Assembly (NCBI RefSeq): GCF_001695835.1
Contig: NZ_MBSO01000029.1
Span: 1-64,000, forward strand
Source: Ensifer sp. LC11
GTDB taxonomy: Bacteria > Pseudomonadota > Alphaproteobacteria > Rhizobiales > Rhizobiaceae
Direction: 5' to 3'
Length of the DNA stretch: 64,000 nt
This document shows, in pieces, positions 52,048 to 61,612 of this stretch; the first letter of the stretch is position 1, and the number at the start of each line of letters is the position of its first letter. A program made the position numbers and the translations under genes. The notes under the pieces were generated by a model, which ran no database searches, had not been told where the DNA came from, and saw only the letters and a list, made by a program, of their open reading frames with translations.

Positions 52048-54230
52048 AGTCCTCAATCGTTGCCATTGCCGCTGTTATGACCACGGCGATCGGGGTTGCC
52101 GGACTGACCGATGGCGGATTTCTGCGCCAAGATGACAAGAAATTCAATAGTTTGTCCGCAGCCAATCAGGAGGCCTCTGTCGCCGTCGGCAGTGTCGCGG
52201 ACAAAGGCGGACGAAGCTCTGCTGCGCATTTTACCGAGGTTGCACAGGCGGAAAAGCCTTCGGAAGAAGGCGCCAGTCAGGCCAAACCGGAGCCTGTCGT
52301 CGACGAATCGGCACTTCGCTATTTCGCGGCCAAGGGGGATACGGCCCGTCTGCAGGCCGAGATCTCGCGCCTGCGCTCGCTTTATCCCGATTGGGTCCCG
52401 CCCGCCGATCCGCTGGCGGTGCCGCGCAACACCGATGTCGCGCTTGAAACCATGTGGCGGCTCTATTCGGAAGGCCGCTACGCCGAAGTCCGCAAGGCGA
52501 TCGCCGAGCGTCAGGCGAAGGAGGCCGCCTGGCAGCCGCCGTCGGACCTCCTGGAGCGCCTCAATGTCGCCGAGGCGCGGGCCCGGCTGGTGAACGCCTC
52601 CGAACTCAAGCAGTATGAAACCGTGATTTCGATCGCCGCGAGCACGCCGAGCCTTCTCACCTGCTCGGAGGTGGATGTGCTGTGGCACGTCGCCAATGCC
52701 TTTGCTCAAACCAAGCGGCCGGAGCGCGCCCGCGATGCCTATCTCTATGTACTGAAGAGTTGCGAAAACGCTCCCGAACGGCTCGCGACCGTGCAGAAGG
52801 CTGCGGCGGTGCTGCCCTACGCGACACTGCAGGACTTGCTTGCGCTTGAGCGCACCACGCCTGAGGGCGTGCCGGAATTCGAGAGCATCCGCGACGATCT
52901 GGCCCGTCGCTTCGTCGCAGAAGGTGATGAAGACAAGGCGCTCGCCGTCGATCCCAGATATGTGCAGCGTGTCGAGACGCTGGCCGAGACCGGTGGGGCG
53001 GCAAGCGACGCGCTGCTGCTCGGCTGGTATCAGTTGCGCCGAGACAATATGAGCGCGGCCGAACAATGGTTCCGGCGCGCCCACGACAAGGAAGATTCCG
53101 CCTCCGCCTCGCAAGGTCTGGCCCTCACGCTGATTGCGCGGAACGCGCCGGCCGAAGCCGAAGCGGTTCTCTATCCGTGGCGCGCGAGCTCACCCGACGC
53201 GCTGGCGACCTATTTTGCCGCCACTGCCAACCTTCTGGCGATCGATCCGCCGGTGGCGCTGGATGCGGCAGTGCTGGCCCGGATTGCCCAGGAGACAACG
53301 AAGGGCCGCGATGCGGCGACGGCACAGCAGTTCGGCTGGTACGCCCGTGCCCTCAACCAGCCGGCAACAGCGGCGCTGTGGTTTGCGACGGCGCTGCGCT
53401 GGAAGCCGGACGACGAGCCGTCGGCCTATGGGCTTGCGCTCAGCCGCGATCAGCTGGGTGACAAAGACGGCGTTGTCGAAATCCAGCGTTTGTGGTCGGG
53501 GCGCTCAGAGCGTATCGCTCGTCTTGGCGAGGTCAAGGATAAGCTCGAGGAAGTCAACCGGACGCAGGTCCCGACGGCCGAGGCGCAGGCGTACACCCCG
53601 CCCCAGTCGTCCACCCGCGCGACGGCGGTGGCGGAGGTCGTTGAGCAGCCCGTCACCCGGAGGCCGCGCACGGGCGGCACTGCCCAAAAGGCGGTGCGAA
53701 GCGGGGCCGGTTGCCGGACGACCATTAATCCCGCCGGCTTGGCGCCGCAGGCGGCGCTGGCCCGTGGCTGGTGCCTCATGGACCTCAATCGACCTCTGGA
53801 GGCGGCTGAAGCTTTCGAGGTCGCGCTCCAGGCTGCTGCATCGCAGATCCGCGAAGACGCAGCCTATGGCCAGAGCCTTGCCTACTTGCGCGCCGGCCTG
53901 ACCAACAAGGCGGCGGTTTCCGCAACCAAGTCGACGCAGACAAGGGGGCGGGTGGACGAGCTGCAGACGGCAATCCTCGCTGACCGGGCTATTGCAGCTT
54001 TCGATGCCAAGCGCTACCGCGAGGCAATCCTGTTTCTCGATCAACTCGGGCAGATTTCGACCCGCCGCCAGGATCTGATGGTGCTGCGCGGGTATTCCTA
54101 CATGAACCTCAAGTACTACGCCGAGGCGCGGCGGATCTTCGAAGCGCTTGCCGCCACCGGCAATCGCGACGCGATGCAGGGGCTTGCCGCCGTCGAGGCC
54201 AGCCAGGAAATCTGGCCAAACAAGAACTGA
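52044..54230 (+). CDS. bcsK: TPR-repeat cellulose protein BcsK
   Basis: A 728-residue protein with an N-terminal signal or anchor sequence (IVAIAAVMTTAIGVAGLT) and helical TPR-like repeats over most of its length (for example about 80-480 and 560-720). A Thr/Pro-rich linker separates the two blocks near residue 515-545. Alphaproteobacterial type III bcs operons end in such a gene, named bcsK. It may act like the TPR part of BcsC in the periplasm, though no outer-membrane barrel is present. The ATG at 52044 overlaps the bcsZ stop and follows GGAG. Confidence 0.8.
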   Translation: MKSSIVAIAAVMTTAIGVAGLTDGGFLRQDDKKFNSLSAANQEASVAVGSVADKGGRSSAAHFTEVAQAEKPSEEGASQAKPEPVVDESALRYFAAKGDTARLQAEISRLRSLYPDWVPPADPLAVPRNTDVALETMWRLYSEGRYAEVRKAIAERQAKEAAWQPPSDLLERLNVAEARARLVNASELKQYETVISIAASTPSLLTCSEVDVLWHVANAFAQTKRPERARDAYLYVLKSCENAPERLATVQKAAAVLPYATLQDLLALERTTPEGVPEFESIRDDLARRFVAEGDEDKALAVDPRYVQRVETLAETGGAASDALLLGWYQLRRDNMSAAEQWFRRAHDKEDSASASQGLALTLIARNAPAEAEAVLYPWRASSPDALATYFAATANLLAIDPPVALDAAVLARIAQETTKGRDAATAQQFGWYARALNQPATAALWFATALRWKPDDEPSAYGLALSRDQLGDKDGVVEIQRLWSGRSERIARLGEVKDKLEEVNRTQVPTAEAQAYTPPQSSTRATAVAEVVEQPVTRRPRTGGTAQKAVRSGAGCRTTINPAGLAPQAALARGWCLMDLNRPLEAAEAFEVALQAAASQIREDAAYGQSLAYLRAGLTNKAAVSATKSTQTRGRVDELQTAILADRAIAAFDAKRYREAILFLDQLGQISTRRQDLMVLRGYSYMNLKYYAEARRIFEALAATGNRDAMQGLAAVEASQEIWPNKN

Positions 54231-54256
54231 ACGGTGATCGCCCTTGGCGTCACCGT
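54231..54256 (+). terminator. Hairpin after the bcs operon
   Basis: ACGGTGA-t-CGCC, three bases, GGCG-TCACCGT forms an 11-base-pair stem with one bulge directly after the bcsK stop. Only a weak U-rich tail follows, so it may be a terminator or an mRNA-end stabiliser. Confidence 0.5.
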
Positions 54257-54539
54257 AATCCTGCTGTTGTAAGGACGCTGAGATGCGAACGGTCCCGGGC
54301 CGGGCGCCCGCCGGCCCGCTCGCGCACAAGATGCAATCGACCGGCGGCTGCGGATTTGCATATCATGCTTGGCTTTGCCCCTCTTTGGAAGGAAATTAGC
54401 GAAACGCGGTGCTATCGTCCGGGCACTTCGCGGCGTTGATATCATTGCATTCGTCGCGATCCGCGTAGAGGATGGAACGCATTTCGTCCGGCCGCTGTGG
54501 GAGGAGACCGCGCGGCCCGGAACGAGGGGAGGACAGAAC
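54257..54539. other. Intergenic region upstream of the leucine-degradation operon
   Basis: About 280 bases between bcsK and ivd. It should hold the ivd promoter. I see no MerR-type (LiuR) palindrome that I would defend, and no liuR gene next to the operon. A plus-strand frame runs from 54369 in phase with ivd, but its codons do not look like an acyl-CoA dehydrogenase extension. Confidence 0.4.
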
Positions 54540-55703
54540 ATGTTTCAGGGCGGATTGACCTTCGCGCTCGGTGACGACATCGAGGCATTGCGCGAGACCG
54601 TGCGCCGTTTTGCGGCCGAGCGCATCGCGCCGCTGGCGGATGAGACCGATCGCAACAATGCGTTTCCGATGCCGCTCTGGCGCGAAATGGGTGAACTTGG
54701 CCTGCTCGGCATCACCGCGGGAGAGACCTATGGTGGCGCCGCCATGGGCTATCTCGCCCATTGCGTGGCGATGGAAGAGATTAGCCGTGCGTCGGCCTCG
54801 ATCGGCCTCAGCTACGGCGCGCATTCCAACCTCTGCGTTAACCAGATCAATCGCAACGGCACGGAGGCGCAAAAGACGCGCTACCTGCCGAAGCTGATAT
54901 CCGGCGAACATGTCGGCGCGCTGGCGATGTCCGAACCCGGCGCCGGTTCCGACGTCGTGTCGATGACGCTCAAGGCCGACAAGCGCGGCGACCGTTATGT
55001 GCTTAACGGCAACAAGATGTGGATCACCAATGGTCCGGATGCCGACGTGCTCGTCGTCTACGCCAAGACCGACGCCACGGCCGGCCCACGCGGCATTACT
55101 GCGTTTCTCGTCGAGAAGGACTATGCCGGATTTTCCACCGGCCAGAAGCTCGACAAGCTCGGCATGCGCGGCTCCAACACCTGCGAGCTGATCTTCAATG
55201 ACTGCGAAGTGCCGGAAGAAAACGTACTCGGCACGGTCGGTGGCGGCGTGCGCGTGCTGATGTCCGGGCTCGACTACGAGCGCGTGGTGCTTTCCGCCGG
55301 GCCGCTTGGCATCATGGCCGCTTGTCTCGATGTCGTCGTCCCCTATCTGCACGAACGCAAGCAGTTCGGCCAGGCGATCGGCGAATTCCAGCTGATGCAG
55401 GGTAAGCTCGCAGACATGTATGTGACGGCGAATGCGGCGCGCGCCTATGTCTATGCGGTGGCGTCGGCCTGCGACCGCGGCGAGACGACGCGCAAGGACG
55501 CTGCCGGCTGCATCCTTTATGCCGCGGAGAAGGCAACGGCGCTCGCGCTGGAAGCGATCCAGGCCCTTGGCGGCAACGGCTATACCAACGATTACCCGGC
55601 CGGCCGGTTGCTGCGTGACGCCAAGCTCTACGAGATCGGCGCCGGCACCAGCGAGATCCGCCGCATGCTGATCGGGCGCGAACTGTTCACCGAGACGCGC
55701 TAG
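54540..55703 (+). CDS. ivd: Isovaleryl-CoA dehydrogenase
   Basis: A 387-residue acyl-CoA dehydrogenase. The isovaleryl-type catalytic glutamate lies in [15 protein letters not shown] (in other acyl-CoA dehydrogenases it lies near the C terminus), and the C-terminal segment [20 protein letters not shown] is that of IVD. It oxidises isovaleryl-CoA to 3-methylcrotonyl-CoA with FAD. The ATG at 54540 follows a GGGGAGGA ribosome site. It opens the leucine-degradation gene set, though a palindrome-containing gap separates it from mccB. Confidence 0.94.
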   Translation: MFQGGLTFALGDDIEALRETVRRFAAERIAPLADETDRNNAFPMPLWREMGELGLLGITAGETYGGAAMGYLAHCVAMEEISRASASIGLSYGAHSNLCVNQINRNGTEAQKTRYLPKLISGEHVGALAMSEPGAGSDVVSMTLKADKRGDRYVLNGNKMWITNGPDADVLVVYAKTDATAGPRGITAFLVEKDYAGFSTGQKLDKLGMRGSNTCELIFNDCEVPEENVLGTVGGGVRVLMSGLDYERVVLSAGPLGIMAACLDVVVPYLHERKQFGQAIGEFQLMQGKLADMYVTANAARAYVYAVASACDRGETTRKDAAGCILYAAEKATALALEAIQALGGNGYTNDYPAGRLLRDAKLYEIGAGTSEIRRMLIGRELFTETR

Positions 55704-55764
55704 AGGCATCCTGCCCCCAGGTGGAAGCACTTGAGGCAGAAAGATGCTCTAGGATCAAAGTGCC

Positions 55765-55804
55765 AGAGCGTCCATTGTGCGTTCATATGAGCGCACGGCG
55801 CTCT
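55765..55804. repeat. Rhizobial palindromic element after ivd
   Basis: Arms AGAGCG (55765-55770) and CGCTCT (55799-55804) enclose GTGCG (55777-55781) and CGCAC (55792-55796) around the palindrome TCATATGA. I recall AGAGCG...CGCTCTAG hairpins of this type as frequent in Sinorhizobium and Rhizobium intergenic DNA. It sits between ivd and mccB and could reduce or stabilise the shared transcript. Confidence 0.6.
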
Positions 55805-55887
55805 AGGCGGGGTGCGGACGCAATGCGCACTCCCGGTTTGCCCCGGCGCCAGAAGGCAGTGGCCGAACTCGATCGAATGAGGACTTG

Positions 55888-57495
55888 ATGACCGTTCTGA
55901 AATCTCACATCCAGCCGTCCTCCGATACGTTCAAGGCGAACCAGGCCGCTATGGCCGAGGCGATCGCGACGGTTGAGGATGCCGTGAAGCTGGCGGCTGC
56001 CGGCGGTGGCGATGCGGCGCGCGAACGCCATGTCAGCCGCGGCAAGCTTCTGCCGCGCGACCGTGTGGCCCACCTGATCGATCCCGCAACGCCATTCCTC
56101 GAAGTGGGCATGACGGCGGCGCACGGCATGTATAATGGCGATGCGCCGGCGGCCGGGTTGATAACCGGCGTCGGCCGCGTTGCGGGCCGTGAGTGCATGA
56201 TCGTCTGCAACGACCCGACGGTCAAAGGCGGAACCTACTATCCGCTGACGGTGAAGAAGCATCTCAGGGCGCAGGAGATCGCGGCGGAGAACCATCTGCC
56301 GTGCATCTACCTCGTCGATTCCGGCGGCGCCAACCTGCCGAACCAGGACGAGGTGTTTCCGGACCGCGATCACTTCGGCCGGATCTTCTACAACCAGGCC
56401 AACATGTCGGCGGCCGGTATTCCGCAGATCGCCGTCGTCATGGGATCGTGCACGGCAGGGGGTGCCTATGTGCCGGCCATGTCGGACGAGACGATCATCG
56501 TTGAGGGACAGGGCACGATCTTTCTCGCCGGACCACCGCTCGTCAGGGCCGCGACCGGCGAGGTGGTCTCGGCGGAGGACCTCGGCGGCGCCGACGTGCA
56601 TACGCGCCTTTCGGGTGTCGCCGACCATCTGGCGCGTGATGACGCCCATGCGCTGGCGCTCGCCCGCCGGGCCGTCGCCGCGCTCAATAGGCACAAGCCG
56701 CTTTCGGTCGAGCTGGCGGCACCCGAGCCGCCGCTCTACGACCCACAGGAAATCGCCGGCATCGTGCCGTCGGATCTGCGCACGCCCTACGATATCCGCG
56801 AGGTGATCGCCCGCGTCGTAGACGGGTCGCGCTTCGACGAGTTTAAGGCACGCTACGGCACGACGCTCGTCTGCGGCTTCGCGCACGTGCATGGCATTCC
56901 GGTTGGCATCATCGCCAACAACGGCGTGCTGTTCTCGGAATCGGCGCTGAAAGGTGCGCATTTCGTCGAACTCTGCGCCCAGCGCAAGATCCCGCTCGTC
57001 TTCCTGCAGAACATCACGGGCTTCATGGTCGGGCGAAAGTACGAGACCGAGGGCATCGCCAAGCACGGCGCCAAGCTGGTGACGGCGGTGGCGACCGCAC
57101 GGGTGCCGAAGGTGACCATGCTGGTCGGCGGCTCTTTCGGTGCCGGCAATTACGGCATGTGCGGCCGCGCGTTCTCGCCGCGGTTCCTGTGGACCTGGCC
57201 GAACAGCCGCATTTCCGTGATGGGCGGCGAGCAGGCGGCCGGCGTGCTGACGACCGTGCGCAGCGACGCGCTGAAACGGGCCGGAACACCCTGGAGCGAA
57301 GAGGAGGAGGCGCGTTTCCGCCAGCCGATCCTCGATCTCTTCGAGCGCCAGAGCCATCCGCTCTATGCCTCGGCAAGACTTTGGGATGATGGCGTCGTCG
57401 ATCCGCGCAAGACGCGCGACGTGCTTGGCCTGTCGCTGTCGGCCGCGCTGAATGCGCCGATCGAAGACACGCGCTTCGGCCTCTTCAGGATGTAG
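55888..57495 (+). CDS. mccB: 3-Methylcrotonyl-CoA carboxylase carboxyltransferase subunit
   Basis: A 535-residue beta subunit with the two crotonase-like halves of acyl-CoA carboxyltransferases ([49 protein letters not shown]). It moves CO2 from biotin on MccA to 3-methylcrotonyl-CoA. The ATG at 55888 follows GAGG; a TTG codon just before it was ignored. A ridA gene separates it from mccA. Confidence 0.94.
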   Translation: MTVLKSHIQPSSDTFKANQAAMAEAIATVEDAVKLAAAGGGDAARERHVSRGKLLPRDRVAHLIDPATPFLEVGMTAAHGMYNGDAPAAGLITGVGRVAGRECMIVCNDPTVKGGTYYPLTVKKHLRAQEIAAENHLPCIYLVDSGGANLPNQDEVFPDRDHFGRIFYNQANMSAAGIPQIAVVMGSCTAGGAYVPAMSDETIIVEGQGTIFLAGPPLVRAATGEVVSAEDLGGADVHTRLSGVADHLARDDAHALALARRAVAALNRHKPLSVELAAPEPPLYDPQEIAGIVPSDLRTPYDIREVIARVVDGSRFDEFKARYGTTLVCGFAHVHGIPVGIIANNGVLFSESALKGAHFVELCAQRKIPLVFLQNITGFMVGRKYETEGIAKHGAKLVTAVATARVPKVTMLVGGSFGAGNYGMCGRAFSPRFLWTWPNSRISVMGGEQAAGVLTTVRSDALKRAGTPWSEEEEARFRQPILDLFERQSHPLYASARLWDDGVVDPRKTRDVLGLSLSAALNAPIEDTRFGLFRM

Positions 57496-57505
57496 GGATA
57501 CACGC

Positions 57506-57889
57506 ATGAAACGCGAAAACATCAATGCCCCGAACGCACCGCAGCCGCGCGGCGGCTATTCGCAGGCCGTTCGCCTGGAGAATTTCGAGCGCCTGCTCTT
57601 CGTCAGTGGCCAGGTGCCGTTGACGCCGGAAGACGTATTGCCGGAGGGCTTCGAAGCGCAGGCGCGCCAGGTCTGGCAGAACATCGACGCGCAACTGAAC
57701 GCGGCGGGCATGACCAAGGCCGATATCGTCAAGGTGACGGTCCTGCTTGCCGACCGCCAGTACACCATGGCCAACCGCGCGGCGCGACAGGAGTATCTGG
57801 GCGCGCTCGCACCCGCCATGACGGTGGCGATCGCCGGGATCTTCGACGCCGGCTGGCTGCTCGAAATCGATGTGATCGCGGCGCAATAA
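57506..57889 (+). CDS. RidA-family (YjgF/YER057c/UK114) protein
   Basis: A 127-residue Rid protein. Family marks are GGYSQAVRLENFERLLFVSGQVP and the later AxVA-type stretch AMTVAIAGIFDAGWLLEID. The arginine of true RidA imine deaminases (in the R-x-C/A-V-EV region) is not evident: this copy ends TVAIAGIFDAGWLLEIDVIA. It may be one of the Rid1-7 subgroups with another role. It is placed between mccB and mccA, 10 bases after mccB, which ties it to leucine breakdown. Confidence 0.85.
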   Translation: MKRENINAPNAPQPRGGYSQAVRLENFERLLFVSGQVPLTPEDVLPEGFEAQARQVWQNIDAQLNAAGMTKADIVKVTVLLADRQYTMANRAARQEYLGALAPAMTVAIAGIFDAGWLLEIDVIAAQ

Positions 57890-57904
57890 GGCCCGGAGAT
57901 GCCG

Positions 57905-59893
57905 ATGTTTTCCAAGCTTCTGATTGCCAATCGCGGTGAGATCGCCTGCCGGGTGATGCGCACCGCCAAGCGTCTTGGCATCCGCACGGTTGCCGTCTAT
58001 TCCGACGCCGATGTCGGGGCGTTGCATGTCACGCTTGCCGATGAGGCGATCCGCATCGGCCCGCCGGCGGCGCTCGAGAGCTATCTCTCGACCGAGCGGA
58101 TCATCGCTGCGGCGCGGTCGGTCGGTGCGGATGCGATCCATCCGGGTTACGGCTTCCTCTCTGAGAACGCCGATTTCGCCGAAGCCGTCGAGGCAGCCGG
58201 TATCACCTTCGTCGGACCGTCCGCCCGAGCGATCCGAGCGATGGGTCTGAAGGATGCCGCCAAGGCTCTGATGGAGCAATCTGGCGTGCCCGTCGTTCCC
58301 GGCTATCACGGCGAACGGCAGGATGCGGATTTTCTCGCGGTCGAAACGGAAAATGTCGGCTATCCGGTGCTGATCAAGGCGCGCGCCGGCGGCGGTGGCA
58401 AGGGCATGCGTCGCGTCGACAGCGCAGCAGATTTTCCAGCGGCACTGGATGCGGCGCGGCGTGAGGCGCAGGCCGCCTTTGGCGACGGCTCGGTGCTGAT
58501 CGAAAAATACCTGACGAAACCCAGGCATATCGAAGTGCAGGTGTTCGGCGATCGGCACGGCAACATCCTGCACCTTTACGAGCGTGACTGCTCGCTGCAA
58601 CGCCGCCACCAGAAGGTGATCGAGGAGGCGCCGGCCCCGGGCATGACCGCGGAAGTGCGGCGCGCCATGGGCGATGCGGCGGTAAGGGCCGCCCAGGCGA
58701 TCGGCTATGTCGGCGCAGGCACTGTCGAGTTTATCGCGGACGTGACCAACGGGCTGTGGCCGGACCAGTTCTATTTCATGGAAATGAACACGCGGCTGCA
58801 GGTCGAGCACCCGGTCACCGAAGCCATCACCGGGATTGATCTCGTCGAGTGGCAATTGCGCGCCGCCGCCGGCGAGGCGCTGCCGAAACGGCAGAGCGAA
58901 ATTGGCATCGACGGCTGGGCGTTCGAAGCGCGCATCTATGCCGAAGACCCGGCCCGCGGCTTTTTGCCGGCGACCGGCCGGCTCACGGCGATGAGTTTTC
59001 CTGCGGACGGTGTGCGCATCGATGCGGGCGTCAGGCAGGGCGATCGGATCACACCGTTTTACGACCCGTTGATTGCAAAACTGATCGTTCACGGACCGAA
59101 CCGCTCGACCGCGCTGGCAAAGCTCGAAAGCGCCCTGAAAGCCTGCCGTATCGGCGGTACCATTACCAATCTCGATTTTCTGGGGCGCCTTGCAGCAGAG
59201 CCAGAATTTCGCGCCGGTCGGCCCGATACCGGCCTGATCGACCGTGCGATCGATCGACTTTCGGCGCCCCTTGTGCCGAGCGAGGCAGCACTTGCGCTTG
59301 CGGCCATCGTCTCGACCGGGGCGCTTGGGCCGGATGGGTCTGCCGATCCCTGGTCATCGCTCGGCCATTGGCAAATCTGGGGCGATGCAAGCAGGAGCGT
59401 CACGATCGAACACACGGGCGGACGGGCGAGCGTGGCGCTGGCGGCGCGCGGACGGGATCAGTTCGCGGTCCACACCGGAACGGCGGCGCTGCCGGTCGTC
59501 ATCCTCGAGCGGTTCCCTGATGGTGCCCGCGCCGAGATTTCGGGGGCACAGCAGGAGTTTCGTTTCCTGCGCGAAGGCGAGCAGATCACTCTCTTCCTCA
59601 ATGGCGAGACTTATGCCGTTCGCCTGCCCGATGCGCTTGGGACCGGTCACGCCAGCGAGGTCGCGGACGATGCGGTGGCGGCGCCGATGCCCGGCATCGT
59701 CAAGCTGGTCCGGGTTCGTCCGGGCGAAACGGTCACCAAGGGGCAGGCGCTTGCCGTTATGGAGGCGATGAAGATGGAGCTCACATTGTCTGCTTCGCGC
59801 GATGGTGTGGTCGAAAGCGTGCTTGTCAGCGAAGGTGAACAGGTCAGCGCCAGCGCGGTGCTGGTGATGCTTGAGCCGGAGCGCGCGGAATGA
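57905..59893 (+). CDS. mccA: 3-Methylcrotonyl-CoA carboxylase biotin-containing subunit
   Basis: A 662-residue alpha subunit. The biotin carboxylase part starts FSKLLIANRGEIACRV and has the ATP-grasp loop KARAGGGGKGMR and EMNTRLQVEHPVTE. The C-terminal biotinyl domain carries the biotin lysine in EAMKM (about residue 623). It carboxylates biotin with ATP and bicarbonate. The ATG at 57905 has GGAG six bases upstream; an ATG at 57899 sits on that site. Its end overlaps the HMG-CoA lyase gene. Confidence 0.94.
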   Translation: MFSKLLIANRGEIACRVMRTAKRLGIRTVAVYSDADVGALHVTLADEAIRIGPPAALESYLSTERIIAAARSVGADAIHPGYGFLSENADFAEAVEAAGITFVGPSARAIRAMGLKDAAKALMEQSGVPVVPGYHGERQDADFLAVETENVGYPVLIKARAGGGGKGMRRVDSAADFPAALDAARREAQAAFGDGSVLIEKYLTKPRHIEVQVFGDRHGNILHLYERDCSLQRRHQKVIEEAPAPGMTAEVRRAMGDAAVRAAQAIGYVGAGTVEFIADVTNGLWPDQFYFMEMNTRLQVEHPVTEAITGIDLVEWQLRAAAGEALPKRQSEIGIDGWAFEARIYAEDPARGFLPATGRLTAMSFPADGVRIDAGVRQGDRITPFYDPLIAKLIVHGPNRSTALAKLESALKACRIGGTITNLDFLGRLAAEPEFRAGRPDTGLIDRAIDRLSAPLVPSEAALALAAIVSTGALGPDGSADPWSSLGHWQIWGDASRSVTIEHTGGRASVALAARGRDQFAVHTGTAALPVVILERFPDGARAEISGAQQEFRFLREGEQITLFLNGETYAVRLPDALGTGHASEVADDAVAAPMPGIVKLVRVRPGETVTKGQALAVMEAMKMELTLSASRDGVVESVLVSEGEQVSASAVLVMLEPERAE

Positions 59894-60759
59894 GCGGATC
59901 GGCGCGCCAGCACGTGACGATCGTCGAGATGGCGCCCCGCGATGGGCTGCAGAACGAAAGCCGCTTGGTCGGCACCGCCGACAAGGTCCGCCTCGTCGAC
60001 ATGCTATCGGATTGCGGTTATGAGCGGATCGAGGTGACGAGCTTCGTCAGCCCGAAATGGGTGCCGCAGATGGCCGACGCTGCCGAGGTGATGGCGGGCA
60101 TCCGCCGGCGCCCCGGCACGCGCTATGCGGTGCTGACGCCGAACTTGCGCGGGCTGGAGGCGGCACTCGCTGCCGGCGCTGACGAAGTGGCGATCTTCGC
60201 TTCCGCTTCCGAGACCTTTTCGCAAAAGAACATCAACTGCTCGATCGCCGAGAGCATCGAGCGGTTCCACCCGGTTGCAGAACTGTGCCGCGAAAAAGGG
60301 GTGCTGCTGCGTGGCTATGTGAGCTGTGTCGTCGAATGCCCTTATGAGGGCGCGATTGCGCCCGCGAGCGCTGCCTATGTCGCCGGTCTTCTCGACGAAC
60401 TCGGCTGCTACGAGATCAGCCTCGGCGACACGATCGGTCGCGGCACGCCGGAAGCGGTAGACGCGATGCTGGCTGCGGTGCTGGATGGTATTCCTGCGGA
60501 AAACCTGGCTGGGCATTTTCACGATACGTCCGGCCGCGCGCTCGACAATATTGCCGTGGCGCTCGACCGCGGCCTTCTGGTTTTTGATGCGTCGGCCGGC
60601 GGCCTCGGCGGTTGCCCCTATGCGCCGGGCGCGGCCGGCAATGTCGATACGCTCGCTGTCAATGCGTTCGTGACGGCCAGGGGGTTCTCGACCGGACTGG
60701 ACATACCAAAACTCGAACAGGCAGCCGCTTTCGCGCGCACCTTGAGGAGCGGTTCATGA
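59890..60759 (+). CDS. Hydroxymethylglutaryl-CoA lyase
   Basis: A 289-residue TIM-barrel lyase. The N terminus has VEMAPRDGLQNES, the metal-binding part HFHDTSGRA, and the catalytic cysteine loop GGLGGCPYAPGAAGN. It splits HMG-CoA into acetyl-CoA and acetoacetate, the last step of leucine breakdown. ATGA overlaps on both sides couple it to mccA and the hydratase gene. Confidence 0.94.
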   Translation: MSGSARQHVTIVEMAPRDGLQNESRLVGTADKVRLVDMLSDCGYERIEVTSFVSPKWVPQMADAAEVMAGIRRRPGTRYAVLTPNLRGLEAALAAGADEVAIFASASETFSQKNINCSIAESIERFHPVAELCREKGVLLRGYVSCVVECPYEGAIAPASAAYVAGLLDELGCYEISLGDTIGRGTPEAVDAMLAAVLDGIPAENLAGHFHDTSGRALDNIAVALDRGLLVFDASAGGLGGCPYAPGAAGNVDTLAVNAFVTARGFSTGLDIPKLEQAAAFARTLRSGS

Positions 60760-61541
60760 CCTTCGATACCATCCGGATTGCCACCGATGCCCGCGGCGTC
60801 GCGCGGTTGACGTTGGCGCAGCCGCAGAAGCACAACGCGCTTTCGGCGAAGATGATCGGCGAACTCACTGAAGCGGCGGCAAATCTGTCGGTCGACCGCG
60901 CGGTCCGGGTCGTCATTCTGGAAGGCGAGGGCAAGAGTTTCTGCGCCGGCGGCGATCTCGGCTGGATGCGCGAGCAGTTCGATGCCGATCGGGCGACCCG
61001 CATCGCCGAGGCGACGCGGCTTGCGATGATGTTCAGGGCGCTGAACGAGATTGCGAAGCCGGTGATCGGGCGTGTGCACGGCAATGCCTTCGGCGGCGGC
61101 GTCGGCCTGATGAGTGTCTGCGATGCCGCGGTTGCCTCGGCCGATGCCAAGTTTGGCCTGACCGAGACGCGCCTCGGACTGATCCCGGCGACCATCAGCC
61201 CTTATGTCGTCGCCCGCATTGGCGAGGGCAAGGCGCGACCACTGTTCATGTCCGCCCGCCTGTTCGGAGCCGAGGAGGCGCACACTCTGGGATTGGTTAC
61301 CACTGTCGTTTCGGCCGATGGGCTGGATGCGGCTATCGAAACGGAAATCGAACCCTATCTGGCCGTGGCTCCCGAAGCCACGGGCCGGGCCAAGCGGCTG
61401 GCCCGTTCGCTTGGCGCTCCGATCACCGAAGACATCGTCGCGGCGACGATCGAACAGCTTGCCGATTGCTGGGAATCGGACGAGGCCCGCGAGGGCGTAG
61501 GCGCCTTCTTCGACAAGCGCGAACCGTCGTGGCGGCAATAG
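60756..61541 (+). CDS. Enoyl-CoA hydratase family, likely methylglutaconyl-CoA hydratase
   Basis: A 261-residue crotonase. It has the oxyanion-hole segments GKSFCAGGDLGWM and NAFGGGVGLMSVCD, followed by FGLTETRLGLIPATISPYV with the catalytic glutamate. Its place in the ivd-mcc-hmgL set implies hydration of 3-methylglutaconyl-CoA to HMG-CoA, which completes the pathway. The start overlaps the lyase stop. It ends 41 bases before the toxin-antitoxin region. Confidence 0.9.
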   Translation: MTFDTIRIATDARGVARLTLAQPQKHNALSAKMIGELTEAAANLSVDRAVRVVILEGEGKSFCAGGDLGWMREQFDADRATRIAEATRLAMMFRALNEIAKPVIGRVHGNAFGGGVGLMSVCDAAVASADAKFGLTETRLGLIPATISPYVVARIGEGKARPLFMSARLFGAEEAHTLGLVTTVVSADGLDAAIETEIEPYLAVAPEATGRAKRLARSLGAPITEDIVAATIEQLADCWESDEAREGVGAFFDKREPSWRQ

Positions 61542-61570
61542 GTTTCCTTGATTTGGGCACGTTTTGAGCC

Positions 61571-61597
61571 TATTTTGATTGCATGGTGATCAAAATA
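61571..61597. promoter_or_regulatory. Perfect inverted repeat, likely operator of the RES-Xre pair
   Basis: TATTTTGAT (61571-61579) and ATCAAAATA (61589-61597) form perfect 9-base arms with a 9-base spacer, just upstream of the antitoxin gene. Antitoxins of this family usually repress their own operon. The site covers the ATG at 61583, which supports the later start at 61613. Confidence 0.65.
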
Positions 61598-61612
61598 AGA
61601 TCGGATCGTGCC

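Noticed and set aside
55783-57525. 580-codon minus-strand frame opposite mccB
   Set aside because: Antisense shadow; the plus-strand gene has clear carboxyltransferase motifs.
57485-59092. 535-codon minus-strand frame opposite ridA and mccA
   Set aside because: Antisense shadow; plus-strand genes are certain.
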